From Hermetia illucens (Eukaryota > Arthropoda > Insecta > Diptera > Stratiomyidae): a DNA stretch of 64,000 nt. Positions within the stretch are counted from its first letter, which is position 1; every line of letters starts with the position of its first letter. The notes beneath the pieces are model-generated. The model ran no database searches and was not told the DNA's origin. It worked only from the letters and a program-made list of their open reading frames with translations. The stretch lies in the NCBI RefSeq assembly GCF_905115235.1, contig NC_051849.1, positions 44,257,017 to 44,321,016 on the forward strand, in the 5' to 3' direction. Of this stretch, positions 33,401-44,139 are shown piece by piece. The position numbers and the translations under genes were made by a program.

Positions 33401-35290
33401 TGGACGAGGCTTGGAAGACTCTAGATAGACGGAAATATGGACGGATTTCTGGTCCTCACACACATTCCATGTCGTTCTTCCTTTAATGAACTAAAGAAAA
33501 ATACACAGACGCAATAAATTAGGCTTCTATAATCTATATCTTAATCCGTCACAGGCTCTCACATGGATGCGAGATGCAAGTGTCGGAAAAGCAGATCGAT
33601 ACTTCGATTTTTGGGGCCACAAATGACGATCGTTGGTCAATTAGACGTGCGCATGTCATGTCATGTCAATAGTGTCAATTATTTGACGACCCACCAATAT
33701 CAGCTCTAGTCAGATTTCGAAAATTGGAATGTACAGGCTGGATGAATAGACGAAGGAATAGAAGAGGAAAGAATACCCAAACGAATGCCAAAATTCAGAA
33801 GACATGGTAGTCAACTAATAGAGAAACTGATGAAACATTCGGAGGATTCAGTTGGGACAGATTGGGCGCGGTCATAATATCAAGACAATTGGCGACTGGT
33901 CACCAGGGAGGAAAAGATAAATCACAACGGTCAAAATTCGTCAATTTTTCTAATTATTTTATATCTTTTAACTCTTGTGATTGACAATAGTCCACACAGA
34001 TGATCGTTTGATCATCCAGCAATCTTCGCGATTATTATAATTTTTAAGTAATCTTTTTGAGTTTCATTATTTGGTAAGAAAACGAACGATTTTGATTCAT
34101 TGTACATACACTACATATGCTTTAGATGTATGTTTCTTTAGTATTCCGGACTAAAATTCAGACTAACTACGGAACAATGCAATTATACTCACAACATGAG
34201 ATCCTGAATGTCCTAAGAACTTAATCTTATCCTGAACAATTGCTATCTGCTTCAAATACCACTCCCGAGCTTGTTCAACAGCCGATAACCCTTGCAACAA
34301 GACATCCTTTTCGGCTTCAAACTGTTTGAGCCGTTTCAGTAAATTATTATCGATTCCATTCTGTAAAGTATGTCGTCTAGGCTCTCGTCTTTTACTATTC
34401 ATTTTCTTCTGGTAAAGAGGGTTACTAGATTGGGTTTGTTGTTGTCCTGGCGAGAAAGTAGCTGGATCGGTTGTAGTTCCACCGTCGGCGGTACCCCGTG
34501 ATGATAAGCGACTTGGCAGAGGAGGGTTCAATGGCATGCTTTTCCTCTTGTCCTTCATATCCATTTCGTTCATCAAAACACCCATTTGCCAGTTTTGTAG
34601 AGCGTTCCGGATTTCTGCTTTGTCGAACCCGGTCTTGGGTGGTGCTAATATGGCACTTCGCGGTGGTTTCGGTGGAGGCCCGTAGAGATCGGCTGGCATT
34701 AAGTGATCTGATATCAAATCCATGTCACTATCTGGGCTTAATTGTGGCAAACTGAGAGTGCGTTGGCTTTGGATGGCATTGTTTGGACGAATCGTGGCCG
34801 TATTGTTGGATGACCATTGGCTATTGGAAATCGGACTGTCTATGTCCAAAAGTGGGGCTGATGGCGGTCTTGGGGGCTTTGTAGGGCAATCAGATATTTG
34901 ATTCACATTCGTGTCGGCAGAAATACGACGAGTCTTCTGTTCGGCTTGATTTCGAAGCAGGCAGATCTTCAGACCAGTGCAAAATCGTTCGAACGATAAC
35001 AAACCACTAGAAGGCGTGACCTTGCGAAGGCTATCGATCACTCCATACGGAAGGCCCTTGCTTCCATCATCCTGCCACCCTTTCTCAATATCCGAAAGCT
35101 TCACGAAACCCGTCCGTTGGTCATCCATGATATCGAAAAGGGTCTTCATTGAACTAACAAATTGTTTCGGTAGCGAATCTAAAGCTCCACTTGTGGAATG
35201 GTTCAGACTGGAGTTACCATTGACACCTCCACCACCACCGCCGCTCCCTCCGTTGAGGGTCATTGAATGGCCACTGCTTGATCGGTGCAT
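27204..35290 (-). CDS. SAPCD2: Suppressor-APC-domain protein (SAPCD2-like), two exons
   Basis: Exon 1 is 34193-35290 (366 codons) and exon 2 is 27204-27404 (66 codons and TGA), giving 432 residues, joined in phase 0 by donor GTGAGT and acceptor TTGTTTCAG. Residues 43-117 form the suppressor APC domain (QFVSSMKTLFDIMDDQRTG, SDIEKGWQDD, LSFERFCTGLKICLL). Before it is a poly-Gly run; after it come proline-rich stretches (PTKPPRPPSAP, YGPPPKPPRSA) and a coiled coil near residues 318-366 (LKQFEAEKDVLLQGLSAVEQ, WYLKQIAIVQDKIKFLG). The start is the first ATG after in-frame stops. In mammals SAPCD2 affects spindle orientation and cell polarity; a similar role here is inference. The 6.8-kb intron is filled with LINE and Tc1 relics. 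Confidence 0.82.
27405..28590. other. SAPCD2-like intron, nothing recognised
   Basis: AT-rich intron DNA without a recognisable coding relic or repeat from elsewhere in the window. Confidence 0.35.
28600..29290 (+). mobile_element. Tc1-like transposase relic
   Basis: The + strand shows scattered Tc1-type pieces: MGRKADIPAPKT-like start, RKIARLEE, then much later KRLREKSTLLAFK and, in another frame, a PPTSVMVWG segment followed by EPLYFVKGS. The VMVWG block is diagnostic of Tc1-type transposases. Many stops and frameshifts show it is long dead. It is in the SAPCD2-like intron. Confidence 0.55.
29330..29880 (+). repeat. Interspersed repeat (unclassified), copy 1
   Basis: The block 29330-29710 matches the reverse complement of 42005-42370, including GACCACAATCAGAGCCCCG, CCACAACC(T/A)CCATGAA and AGACTCGG. 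The copy is more GC-rich than its surroundings and continues to about 29880 with sequence not seen in the other copy. On - both copies keep an open stretch VGPLV..SW.LW, which may hint at a former coding region. Class unknown. Confidence 0.6.
30325..32610 (-). mobile_element. RTE-like LINE (family B), long copy
   Basis: This is the longest LINE here. On - it reads endonuclease (TALQEMRWVGTGFLE, ILGDFNSQVGKEP, STWSARKAVHKHTWASPDG, FNQIDHVL), linker, then RT (GIVCFIHKKGD, YRGITLLSTI, LLEYGQQLHHLFIDFKAAYD, FGIPTKLIRL, LVYADDIDIMG with YADD intact). It ends in the family C-terminus and a GATGAT tail at 30325-30345. Several frameshifts and stops break it. It lies in the SAPCD2-like intron, in the gene's own orientation. 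Confidence 0.82.
32870..33930 (+). mobile_element. Decayed LINE fragment, RT and C-terminus
   Basis: The + strand has TYYKILTKVIERRLIDIIGE followed by a GSLRAERTITD-like segment, the RT fingers motif (normally GFRPNRSTTDQ) of RTE-like elements. About 800 bp later a DNWRLVTREEK-like C-terminus follows. Between them most frames are closed. Family not assigned. Confidence 0.45.
34193..35290 (-). CDS. SAPCD2: SAPCD2-like exon 1
   Basis: The exon starts at the first in-frame ATG (MHRSSSGHSMTLNGG); in-frame stops TGA, TAG and TGA lie 40-55 nt upstream with no ATG between, which fixes the start. It ends at CATGTT before donor GTGAGT. It holds the whole suppressor APC domain and the coiled coil. Confidence 0.85.
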
Positions 35291-36130
35291 TGTCCACTTC
35301 TTGCGCACTTCCTCGGTTAACTTGAGCCCACTTCACTACCATCAATCATTGCAATTTAACTACACCTAAAAATTGAACTAATTAAATGCACAACACTCGA
35401 ACTATTTCTTGCGAAGGGAAATGGCACAACAATTGCAATGACATTTAGCTACAAAACTTCTAAGCCTCACGCAATGGAACACATCAGACAGAGACTACAC
35501 CTTCTTGGGACCCACTCTGAGTCTGCAGTCTCTATGGCCTATGTGTGACGTTATTTACCTTAGATTCGGCTCAGCCTTTACCTGTCCATGCTCACCTGTA
35601 GGCAGCGTTTCATATGCGCGCCTCGCTCAGGTAGAAGTGAGTTACCTGCAAAAACTCTTTTACCTCTCATTGGAAAGTAGCATGTTGTGGTAGGAGGCTA
35701 GAGATCGATATTTAGGTTGACAAATCTCTCTTTATATCGGGTCTCTTTTTGTGCATCGCCAGTGCTTTGGGATTAGATGCTTAGATACTGTTTATTCAAG
35801 ATACAGAGTGGATCAGATACTCATGGTTGGATTTCAAACAGAACATCGCAAAAGTGTGTGTCCATAAGATGTGTTGCAAATTAAATGACAAAACCATTAT
35901 ATCAATTATCTAAAGGGGGCATATTTGAGATCGGGATCGCTATATAGAAATTAGGATGAAGTGAACATGCAAAATAGCATAAAAAATAACTCTTCAATTG
36001 CTATAGCCTCCAATATACTCATAAATATTTTATATCCCATGCACCTTGTCACAGTCTAATTATGGCTAGAAGGTCTGTGCATGCAACCAATTTATACTTT
36101 TCACGATGACTAGTCCTATTCAAAATCCCA
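35291..36130. other. Upstream region of the SAPCD2-like gene
   Basis: This is the expected 5' UTR and promoter side of the - strand gene. It contains a TGACGT (CRE-like) site near 35547 but no clear TATA box with initiator that I can place. No coding signal was recognised. Confidence 0.35.
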
Positions 36131-36159
36131 CTTAGTTGATACTTAGCACCGGAAGGACA

Positions 36160-36842
36160 ATGACGCTTAAAATCCACCAGAACGTAAAAAAGGAACCGTT
36201 TAAAATCATTTTGGATGAGGAATTTTTGAGGAAAGAGTTGTGTAGCACAGTTGCTGGGCTAAAAAAGCTCGATAATGTCCCTCTGGCGAATAGGATACGG
36301 AAGCAAATAGTAAAACCTATTCTTCCATCAGAGGCAAGAAATAAGAAAACCTTACCACCTCTTTTGGAGGTCGTGGACTTAGCCATGGAGGTATTTGAGT
36401 ACAAAGGTGTAATGAATACTTTAAATATGCATATCTACTATTATTTGCAGCTACAGCACAATATGTTTGAGATTTCATCGAATACGATATCAGCCTATCA
36501 ACTTCAGTTGCTGCTCATCATACTAGAGTCGTTCGTTGCAATACTGTTTAATTGTTATTACATTCTCTCCATATTTTATAATCCATCACGTAATGACAGA
36601 ATTTCCATATGTTCGTGCGTGGTTTGATTAAAAGATATTACACCTCTCCTGCAGATTTTCGTTTACCACCATACGAAGCTGGATTATTCTTGGCTTATCA
36701 GCTACTTCAGCCGATTGGAAACTTGCTTGCAATCACAATTACATGTATGATAACCATAAATGCGGTAATTATACTTTATAATTCATATGAGCGATATTAT
36801 CAGTATGACACGCTACTCTTGATTTATTCGGTGTGGGAAAGT
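36160..36842 (+). pseudogene. Possible gustatory-receptor-like (7tm_7) fragment
   Basis: A 156-codon frame from ATG 36160 to 36627 ends with LQLQHNMFEISSNTISAYQL and then a hydrophobic helix LLLIILESFVAILFNCYYIL, resembling the LH..L.EV...N..YS.QLLL block before transmembrane segment 5 of insect gustatory receptors. A second frame (36609-36842) adds another membrane-like segment, LLAITITCMITINAVIILYN. The family's TYLVILIQF-type end is missing and the frames do not join cleanly, so if correct this is a broken or partial gene. It could also be chance hydrophobic sequence in AT-rich DNA. Confidence 0.3.
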
Positions 36843-36849
36843 TAAGGCT

Positions 36850-37735
36850 GTGAAAATTGAAAATCAATAATGTTCATATATTTACATTCAAAGCAGCTAA
36901 TTCCCACGGGATTGCAATGTAATCAGTATTTCACCTTTGAAAATTGATTCTCAACTGATTATATATTGAACAAATTGCAGGTTTGTGTCTCAGAACTTAC
37001 CGATTGAATCCCTATTATTGCAAAGATATGTTAATAGTTAAAAAAGTGCTGATGCGCATTAAACAACAACTCGAGAACCTGATCAACAGAGAGTGGACAG
37101 ATTTCCATACTGGATCTTCTTAAATTTACCCCATCAACATTTTAGGAACCATTATGGAGCCATGCGCGATATCCAGATCCCCTTTCTATGACATCAAGAT
37201 CGGGTTCATCTGGAGTGCTCTATGGAAGAATGATATTCTTGAGAAGTCGATAGCCACTAAGAAAATGCAATATCCAGGTCAAATCTCGTAAGATTTTGGA
37301 GCCCAGAGGGGGACCCGAAAAACATGCATGTTGCCTCGGCACTATTAGTTTCTGGGACATCGAGGGGTTCAATAGACCATGTCAATCTTCCACAAACACA
37401 TTAACTACGTTAATCACATCTGCTTACTTTCTCACCGAATCGTGCACTTTGGCTGCATGGTGTTAGATTTAGAGAAGCAGGCAAGGATTGTTGAATAGAA
37501 GATAAATACTAACAAAACCTAGGTTCCCTGTCTGTCAAGCTATCGTACTTTTGCTACATGCCCTAACGGAAGCAACAACAAGGACATCGAATGCATTGCA
37601 TATCTGGTAGCTTAATTGATGTCTACAGCACCAAGTCCGCCTTTGTTGTTCTGTTCACTATTTGCAATTACAGCTATCTCAGCATCAGCGGCGCGCTTTA
37701 TTTCCTTTTCTCAAGAATCGTTGAAGTGATAGTAA
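36850..37735. other. Intergenic, nothing recognised
   Basis: AT-rich sequence with no recognisable peptide or repeat. Confidence 0.35.
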
Positions 37736-37737
37736 CG

Positions 37738-38180
37738 AATCATCATCATCATCATCAACAACGGCGCAACAATCGGTATCCGGTCTAGGCCTGCCTTAAT
37801 AAGGAACTCCAGACATCCGTTTTGCGCCGAGGTCCACCAATTCGATATCCCTAAAAGCTGTCTGGCGTCCTGACCCACGCCATCGCTCCATCTTAGGCAG
37901 GGTCTGCCTCGTCTTCTTTTTCTACCATAGATATTGCCCTTATAGACTTACCGGGTGGGATCATCCTCATCCATACGGATTAAGTGACCCGCCCACCGTA
38001 ACCTATTGGGCCGGATTTTATCCACAACCGGACGGTCATGGTATCGCCCATAGATTTCGTCATTGTGTAGGCTACGGAATCGTCCATCCCCATGTAGGGG
38101 GCCGTAACGAACGTAACGAATTATTCTGCATTTATTTAGCATGTCTTTTAGATAGTATATAAATATGGTTGCCATTCATC
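37738..38180 (-). mobile_element. RTE-like LINE (family B), 3' end
   Basis: On -, a 75-codon frame has RIIRYVRYGPLHGDGRFRSL, DRPVVDKIRPNRLRWAGHLI and RMDEDDPTR, the typical C-terminus, followed by the family 3' end and a GATGAT tail at 37738-37757. It is nearly identical to the 7660 copy over its last 300 bp, suggesting two recent insertions. Confidence 0.75.
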
Positions 38181-38229
38181 CCTTAACGGGACATAGCGCG
38201 TTAACCATCTCTGCGCGCCATCATTTACG

Positions 38230-39520
38230 GTTTGCGCTTCAATCTCCCTAAAATTTTTCGAGAACCGTAAACCCCCACTATTACTCTGCACCAAGTGCTT
38301 CTGTGGCGACCCACTCTTCAGCTATCTTGGGAAAAGCAATCCGATTGCTTGTCGTAGCCAACAATGGAATTGTTGTCCTTCCTTAATGTCTGACATACCC
38401 ACTGCCACGTGCGCCTTGTGATCAAATCGTCCACGATGACTGGCTTGGGTGAAACCAAGCTTTTGTTCAAAATAGTATCAGGCAAGCGTACCCCGATGAC
38501 ACCTCAAGTTCCTCCGAGATTTCACAATGGTTTATCACGTGATATATTGCTCCATCATAAATCCCCTGATATAATGATTAGTCTCTCCGGGATCCCCTTT
38601 TACGTAGAGCACTCCAGACATACTCCCTATTCACTCTGTCAGAGCTTTCTCAATATCTAAGAACAGCAAGTGAAACGAAATTTTAAATTCCTGGCACTGT
38701 TCCACAATGATCCGTAGGATGTTGATGTTGTAAATACAGGAGGATCCAAAGCGGAAGATCTAGAAGATCTAGCCTTTGAAATGTTCCTTGATGTGTTTCA
38801 GGATTATTTTAGCTATTATCTTTGCAACGGCAGAGAGCGCGGAAATGTCCCTCGAATTGTCCCACTTATGGGTGGCCTTTTTCGAAATCATCGCCCGATC
38901 ATCCCCTTCTTTCAATTCTGAGAAATGTCCCCGATTGCTAGGATTACTGCAGATCTGCAGTAATTGCAGGTGCAGCAATGAATAACTCTGCTGGGAGACC
39001 GTCAAGTGGCTTTACTCCGTTTGAGTGCATTGGTGGCCTCCTCTTCAGCTGCTTGTCATCGTGGATAAAGAGTCAACCCCTCGGTATTCCGCATGGTATC
39101 GGAGCTTAGGTGCATCACACCCGCCACACTCGCAGCGATCAATAGAACTTTCAACTGTTTCCGATCATCCATCCGCTTCCACCATTCCGCAGCCAGCCAG
39201 ATCTTGTGGCCTTTGGAGAATAGTCGGCAATCTGTATAGCACCCAGGAAAAGAGTATTTTTGATTGGCGCCCTACGAACCTAAGATGCTAGTGAAGTTAA
39301 GCGACTATCAGATGGTGGTTCTTTTCGAGCCGATGTCAGCGCCTCTCTTGTTACACACATGCAGAAGGCAATTCCTAACGCAACGCAACGTGGTCAATCT
39401 GCGCGCCCGTACGGTCCCGATCAATCAAAACCCAAATGACCGTATGTCAGGCTCTGTTTTAGAACAATGAGCCAGCAATTGCGAGACGGTGGAAGCTGCA
39501 GAAATCCACAACCGCCCATC
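38230..39520 (-). mobile_element. LINE (family C), linker and RT fragments
   Basis: On -, RDISALSAVAKIIAKIILKH is the RT fingers motif (normally RGISLLSVAAK). Sequence toward 38260 shows broken palm pieces, and 39060-39480 is the linker matching 24100-24420. The copy at 63600-64000 repeats the same RT start. Stops are frequent. Confidence 0.6.
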
Positions 39521-40385
39521 TTTCTTTTTCTTCTTCAGCCTTTGTCCCGTTCACAAGCGGGGTCGGCTCGTCGTGATCAGCTTCGCCATTTGGCTCTATC
39601 GAATGCCTGATCTGGGTGCAATCCCGAGGCTTTCAAATCCCCATCCAGCGTATCAAGCCACCGTTGCTTAGGTCTGCCTTTTGGTCGTTTACGATCGACT
39701 TCGATGTTCAGACCAATCTTGGCAAGTGAATTCTCGTTTGCACGAACTGTGTGACCATACCATCGAAGACGCCTCTCTCGCAACTTTTCCACGATCGGTG
39801 CAACCCCATAACGATCACGGATATCCTCATTTCGGATGTGATCTAAACGTGTTACGCCACTAGTCCAACGTAGCATCTTCGTCTCCATTACCGCAAGACG
39901 CCGTTCATTGTCTTTTATGGTCGGCCAACACTCAGAACCATAGAGAGCGACTGGACGGACGACATTGCGGTAAATTTTAGATTTGAGACGTTCGTTGATA
40001 CGTCGATCACAAAGGACACCAGTTGTGGAACGCCACTTCATCCAGGTTGCGTTAATGCGTGAAGCAATTTCATAACGCAGTTCTCAATTGGCTGATAGCG
40101 TTGACCCGAGGTATTTAAATCGCTCAGTTCTGGGCAGATCACTGCCGCTGACAGTGATTGTGCCTGTTTCATGGCGATCGGTCGTCAAAAATTCAGTTTT
40201 GTTTAAATTCAATGTGAGACCATGTTGCATGAGGCGATCATTCCATTTTTGAACAAGTTGCTCGTGATCATTTTTGCTATCAGATGCTAGGAAAACATCA
40301 TCTGCATAAAGCAGTGTGTAAGGCGCTGGACGTTGGATATCCCGTGTGACGGTGTCCATCATTATTGCTAAAGTCACCTAAAACG
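39515..40385 (-). mobile_element. RTE-like LINE (family A), RT palm to 3' end
   Basis: On -, two long frames survive: 40084-40377 with DTVTRDIQRPAPYTLLYADD and NLNKTEFLTTDRHETG, and 39577-40041 with MKWRSTTGVLCDRRINERLK, TSGVTRLDHIRNEDIRDRYG and KRPKGRPKQRWLDTLDGDLK. Unlike the two intronic DENND1 copies, this one keeps YADD. A single interruption separates the two frames. It is the best-preserved family-A copy but lacks the N-terminal half. Confidence 0.85.
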
Positions 40386-40389
40386 TATT

Positions 40390-40850
40390 TCCCCATTACA
40401 TGACCGAACAAGTTATTATCCGAACCCACTTCTGCATTCAGATCACCCATTACGATCACAATGTCACCTTTCTAGACTGCATTCAATTTCTCATAGAAAA
40501 CCTCCTTCTGCTCTGAATCGAAAGTCTTCGTTAGTGCGTAACACTGTACTATTGAAATGTTTCTCATTCTGGATCGATAAATTCTGTCTTGTCCGAAACC
40601 GGCTCCATTAATTCAACACCGAATTCACGTTTACTTTCGCTAGGCTTTCCAGATTACAATAGGACAGTGCCTCAAGTGAGAAAGGAGTACTTTCTAACTT
40701 CACTTAACGCTTAAGTTGGAGAAAGCGAGCATTCTGCGGACCCTCGGTACCATTGTGAAGTTACATATTTCAGAAACCAATCATAATACATTTTGGATAG
40801 CCAAAGGTCTTCGGCGTGAGATCAGTCCCTATCTGCGACGTTGTTGACTT
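40390..40850 (-). mobile_element. LINE (family C), endonuclease fragment
   Basis: The sequence parallels 24560-25075 and 53640-54000: GACCGAACAAGTTATTATC, CAGATCACCCATTACGATCA and AGAAACCAATCATAATACA with the same order and spacing. On - it encodes parts of the endonuclease with several stops. It lies immediately beyond the family-A copy. Confidence 0.6.
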
Positions 40851-40929
40851 TTCCGTAGCAGTTTCAAAATTTGCAGGTTGCTACTCTACAAATTATTATT
40901 GCCAAAATGGTTTTATTCTCCAATTTCAG

Positions 40930-41052
40930 GCAAAGAAAACCCAACAGATTGTGAACAGATTGATTTATCTGGCAAAAGATGAGAAGCTCCAGCAAAGAGT
41001 ATTTCTTGAATACAAACGCGCCGAAATTAAATATATAATATTCATCTTTTAA
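40930..41052 (+). other. Exon-like open stretch, unidentified
   Basis: After an acceptor-like TTCTCCAATTTCAG the + strand stays open for 40 codons, AKKTQQIVNRLIYLAKDEKL then QQRVFLEYKRAE, to TAA. The charged helical composition looks more like coding than the AT-rich flanks. I do not recognise it; it may be the end of a lost transposon gene or of an unseen host gene. Confidence 0.25.
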
Positions 41053-41059
41053 TTTTAGC

Positions 41060-41995
41060 TTGCACAATTTTCAATGCAAATTCAAACCACTATGCCTGCT
41101 TTTAGTGTGCTGGGGTTATTTAATATCGACGGAACGCTTTTATTCTCGGTAATTTATACACAAATATTGCAAAGACTGAAAAAAAACTTCTTTAATATAA
41201 TTGAATAGATTGCTGCGTCTACAACAACATATTTGGTGATATTATTCCAATATTCCGACAAGTAGAAATGGAAGGTGATAAATATTGGCAACCTTCAAAG
41301 TTTAGCCGTAATGTCTAAGTTGCAACATTTTAGTTTTGTATTCCAGATTATATTAATATTGCATGTGTAGAAAGTAGAACATCTATGCACAGGTTTTGAA
41401 TAAAATACACATGAACCGAAAAGTCGGCTTTTATTCTCACTTGTAGTACCCTTTCAGTCCAATTTTTTCTACCTTGGAGCAGGCATTCAGTCAAAGTGAA
41501 GGCGCGGCCATAGACACCGGACCAGACAAACTTCTGTCTCAGATGAAGGTCGTCTATGTCAGCCTCAAGCAACAGAAAGAAAAATGTCTGTCAGCTCAGA
41601 CAATAGCGTTTATTCTGGCACAAACATATTTTATGTTTATTAACAAACAAATATTTAACCACATATATAAATATCTTGCAAATACATAAAGCAATGTTTT
41701 GTCGTTATTGGTCTGATCGGTGTCGGGCTAGTGTGCCCTACGGTATTGTTGCCAGTAGGGAAGGGTAAGCCATGTATTTAATATCACATTACTATCACCG
41801 AGCAGAATCCAAATATCACAACATCACCAAAGATTACAATATCACTTAATATCACAACACGTCCTCTCTGATGCCGAGTATCGCTTGCGAATCTGCATAT
41901 ACTTCCTAAGTAATAAATAATGCTCTTTCGAAAGAATTATTATTCCCCTGTTCTTTGCAGGTCCTATCTACCTTCAACCGGTTAGGGAGTGCCGT
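41060..41995. other. Intergenic, nothing recognised
   Basis: AT-rich with two overlapping opposite-strand frames near 41348-41689 that show no domain. Confidence 0.35.
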
Positions 41996-42004
41996 CCCGA
42001 TGTG

Positions 42005-42370
42005 CTCACGAAGGGCAATCAGATCCGAGTCTGTAAGGAACTCATCTCAAATGACTCCTGTCACGGATCCTCACCGGAGGTTATGTGGTATCATGAGAAC
42101 CGAAATGACCCCCTGATAGCACATAGTCCGGGAAAATTCCTGGATGATGTATTCTCAGCCCGGCTAACTGTGGTTGGTCCCCTCGTGGGAGTTTCATGGT
42201 GGTTGTGGTTTTGTTCATATGTGTGGGTAGAGCTCCTTGCAGACCGAAGCGTGGAGTTGCGTTGCACAACCCGAGCGCCATGCTTGCAGTCAGCATAAAC
42301 CAATACCATTGTGCCAGTCACGGCGGGGCTCTGATTGTGGTCTTCAAATCAATGCATGCCCGAAGAGGAC
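42005..42370 (-). repeat. Interspersed repeat (unclassified), copy 2
   Basis: The reverse complement aligns with 29330-29710 over its whole length with scattered substitutions and small gaps, sharing GACCACAATCAGAGCCCCG. It is GC-richer than flanking DNA. Confidence 0.6.
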
Positions 42371-42452
42371 TGTAGGCTTATGCCATCCGAGAAGAGTTCA
42401 CGTTAAACAACCAGGACCTTCATATCCTACCTTTTTGGCGCTGCTGTATGTT

Positions 42453-42905
42453 TTACGTTATGAATATGAAAGGGCGACTATCACTGATTAGCCATATTTG
42501 ATAATATTGACTGCCGAATGTAATATATGATCTTAAGGGAGCCTTCAGCGGTCGTAGGTTCAACAAATCAATTACTTTTTCACATATTTTGAAAGTAGAT
42601 AATGTTTTGTAAAAAGGACGTTTCTTCATGGGTATTTCGGAGGGGGAGTATGAATACATTTCATTTCGAGCGCTTAGTAGCGTGTGATCGCTCCGCTCAT
42701 CAAGTGGCGTCAGGCTGAGGACCGAGGGACTTCCACAAGTTTTCAGCATGACAGATTTCCCATCGATCCTCGTACAGTTGATGAAGTCGACATACGAGAA
42801 TCTGGCATCGGATAGTTTATTAGAAACAGTCATTGATCTCTCATTGATTTTTGAAATTGCTACCCACTTAGCAGTAATGATCTTCAATGAAAAATTTTTG
42901 TGCAT
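42453..42905 (-). other. Unassigned 150-codon open frame
   Basis: The frame on - is long for this AT-rich DNA, with segments SNKLSDARFSYVDFINCTRI and TPLDERSDHTLLSARNEMYS. I recognise no family. It may be a remnant of a LINE endonuclease or chance; no splice or promoter evidence. Confidence 0.2.
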
Positions 42906-44042
42906 TTTTTCAAGTCTTGTACGTGTTGGGGATTATTTTGAGAAACGAGAAACGCATCAACCGTTCTGAGTCTAGGATCAGTGACGCAGCAAAAGGGGCC
43001 CGGATTCAACAGAGAGAGGAAAGTGCGGCCAACCGAGATCATTTCTGTAATAAAGAAGAAGAAGTCTACAGCCCTGGCATTGCAGATTGAATCGTAGGCT
43101 GCTGCAATCATGTTTTATACCATACTTTATCTTTAAATGCGGTTTCCCGGGAAGAACACTTATTACATATATTAATAAGAAATATATTTTTTTTGATTTC
43201 GAATAGATAAAATCGTCGTTCAAGTGCCTCAATTTCGTCCATGACATTTTGACAAGGACTATGCCAAGGACGTTTCAAGAACATAAGAAAAGCGATGGGT
43301 ATTTTTTAAAAATACTTTTGAAAAACGGAAACATGCACAAAATAATCCCCAAAAATAGGCCTGAAATTTACGCCTGAGGGTAGAAGATCGCCTTAAGCAA
43401 ATGGATATTTGGGGGGCTTTTTAGACATATGTTTCGTCGATATAATTTTCCTGGCCCCTTTCGAGGTTTGGAGATTTCATTCGAATTCAAAGTTGAAATT
43501 TCAAATTTGAATCTTTAGGCTTCGGCTACAGAAGTGAAATCAAAGTGTGAAATGGTGAATTTTTTTTTGTTAATCGAAGAAAAATAAGGGAAGTCTCAAG
43601 TGGGTTTTCCAGTTGTGTACCTAGTCGCTTTCCATTCGTACTATTTACTTTTGTCGAAATGTTCGTATAGCGGATAACACTCGATGGCTTGAGATCAGAA
43701 AGTCGCCGGACAGACGTCGAGGGATTCCATCCAGAGTTGACCGCAATTACCGGTCTCAATAGAATTGGACAGTGAAAACTCGGGGAAGTTAGGTGTTAGG
43801 CCGCATGAATGGAATTCATGGTTCGGACATAAAAGATAGTAATTCCCGTAGAGGTTAAGTCATCGATCAAACGTTTTTAAAATAGAACTCAATTATTATT
43901 ATCTCGAACCTGCGCTAAAGTAAAGCAAATGTACACTCTAAAATCCCTGGAAGGGTACGGCGTGTAATGAATGTGCTACAACATAGTGATCATTTCTGTG
44001 TATACTCTCCGAAATCCTTTGGATATAATGTTCTTACTTTTT
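42906..44042. other. Intergenic, nothing recognised
   Basis: No coding or repeat structure was recognised apart from short homopolymer runs. Confidence 0.35.
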
Positions 44043-44104
44043 AAGGTTTTGTGTGAAACAAAACCTTATTAGAATGGTGACGGTGTCTGTCTGTCCGTCT
44101 GTCC

Positions 44105-44139
<35 letters not shown>

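Noticed and set aside
36132-36404. Antisense 90-codon frame as a gene
   Set aside because: It is a shadow of the + strand frame at 36160 and has no motif.
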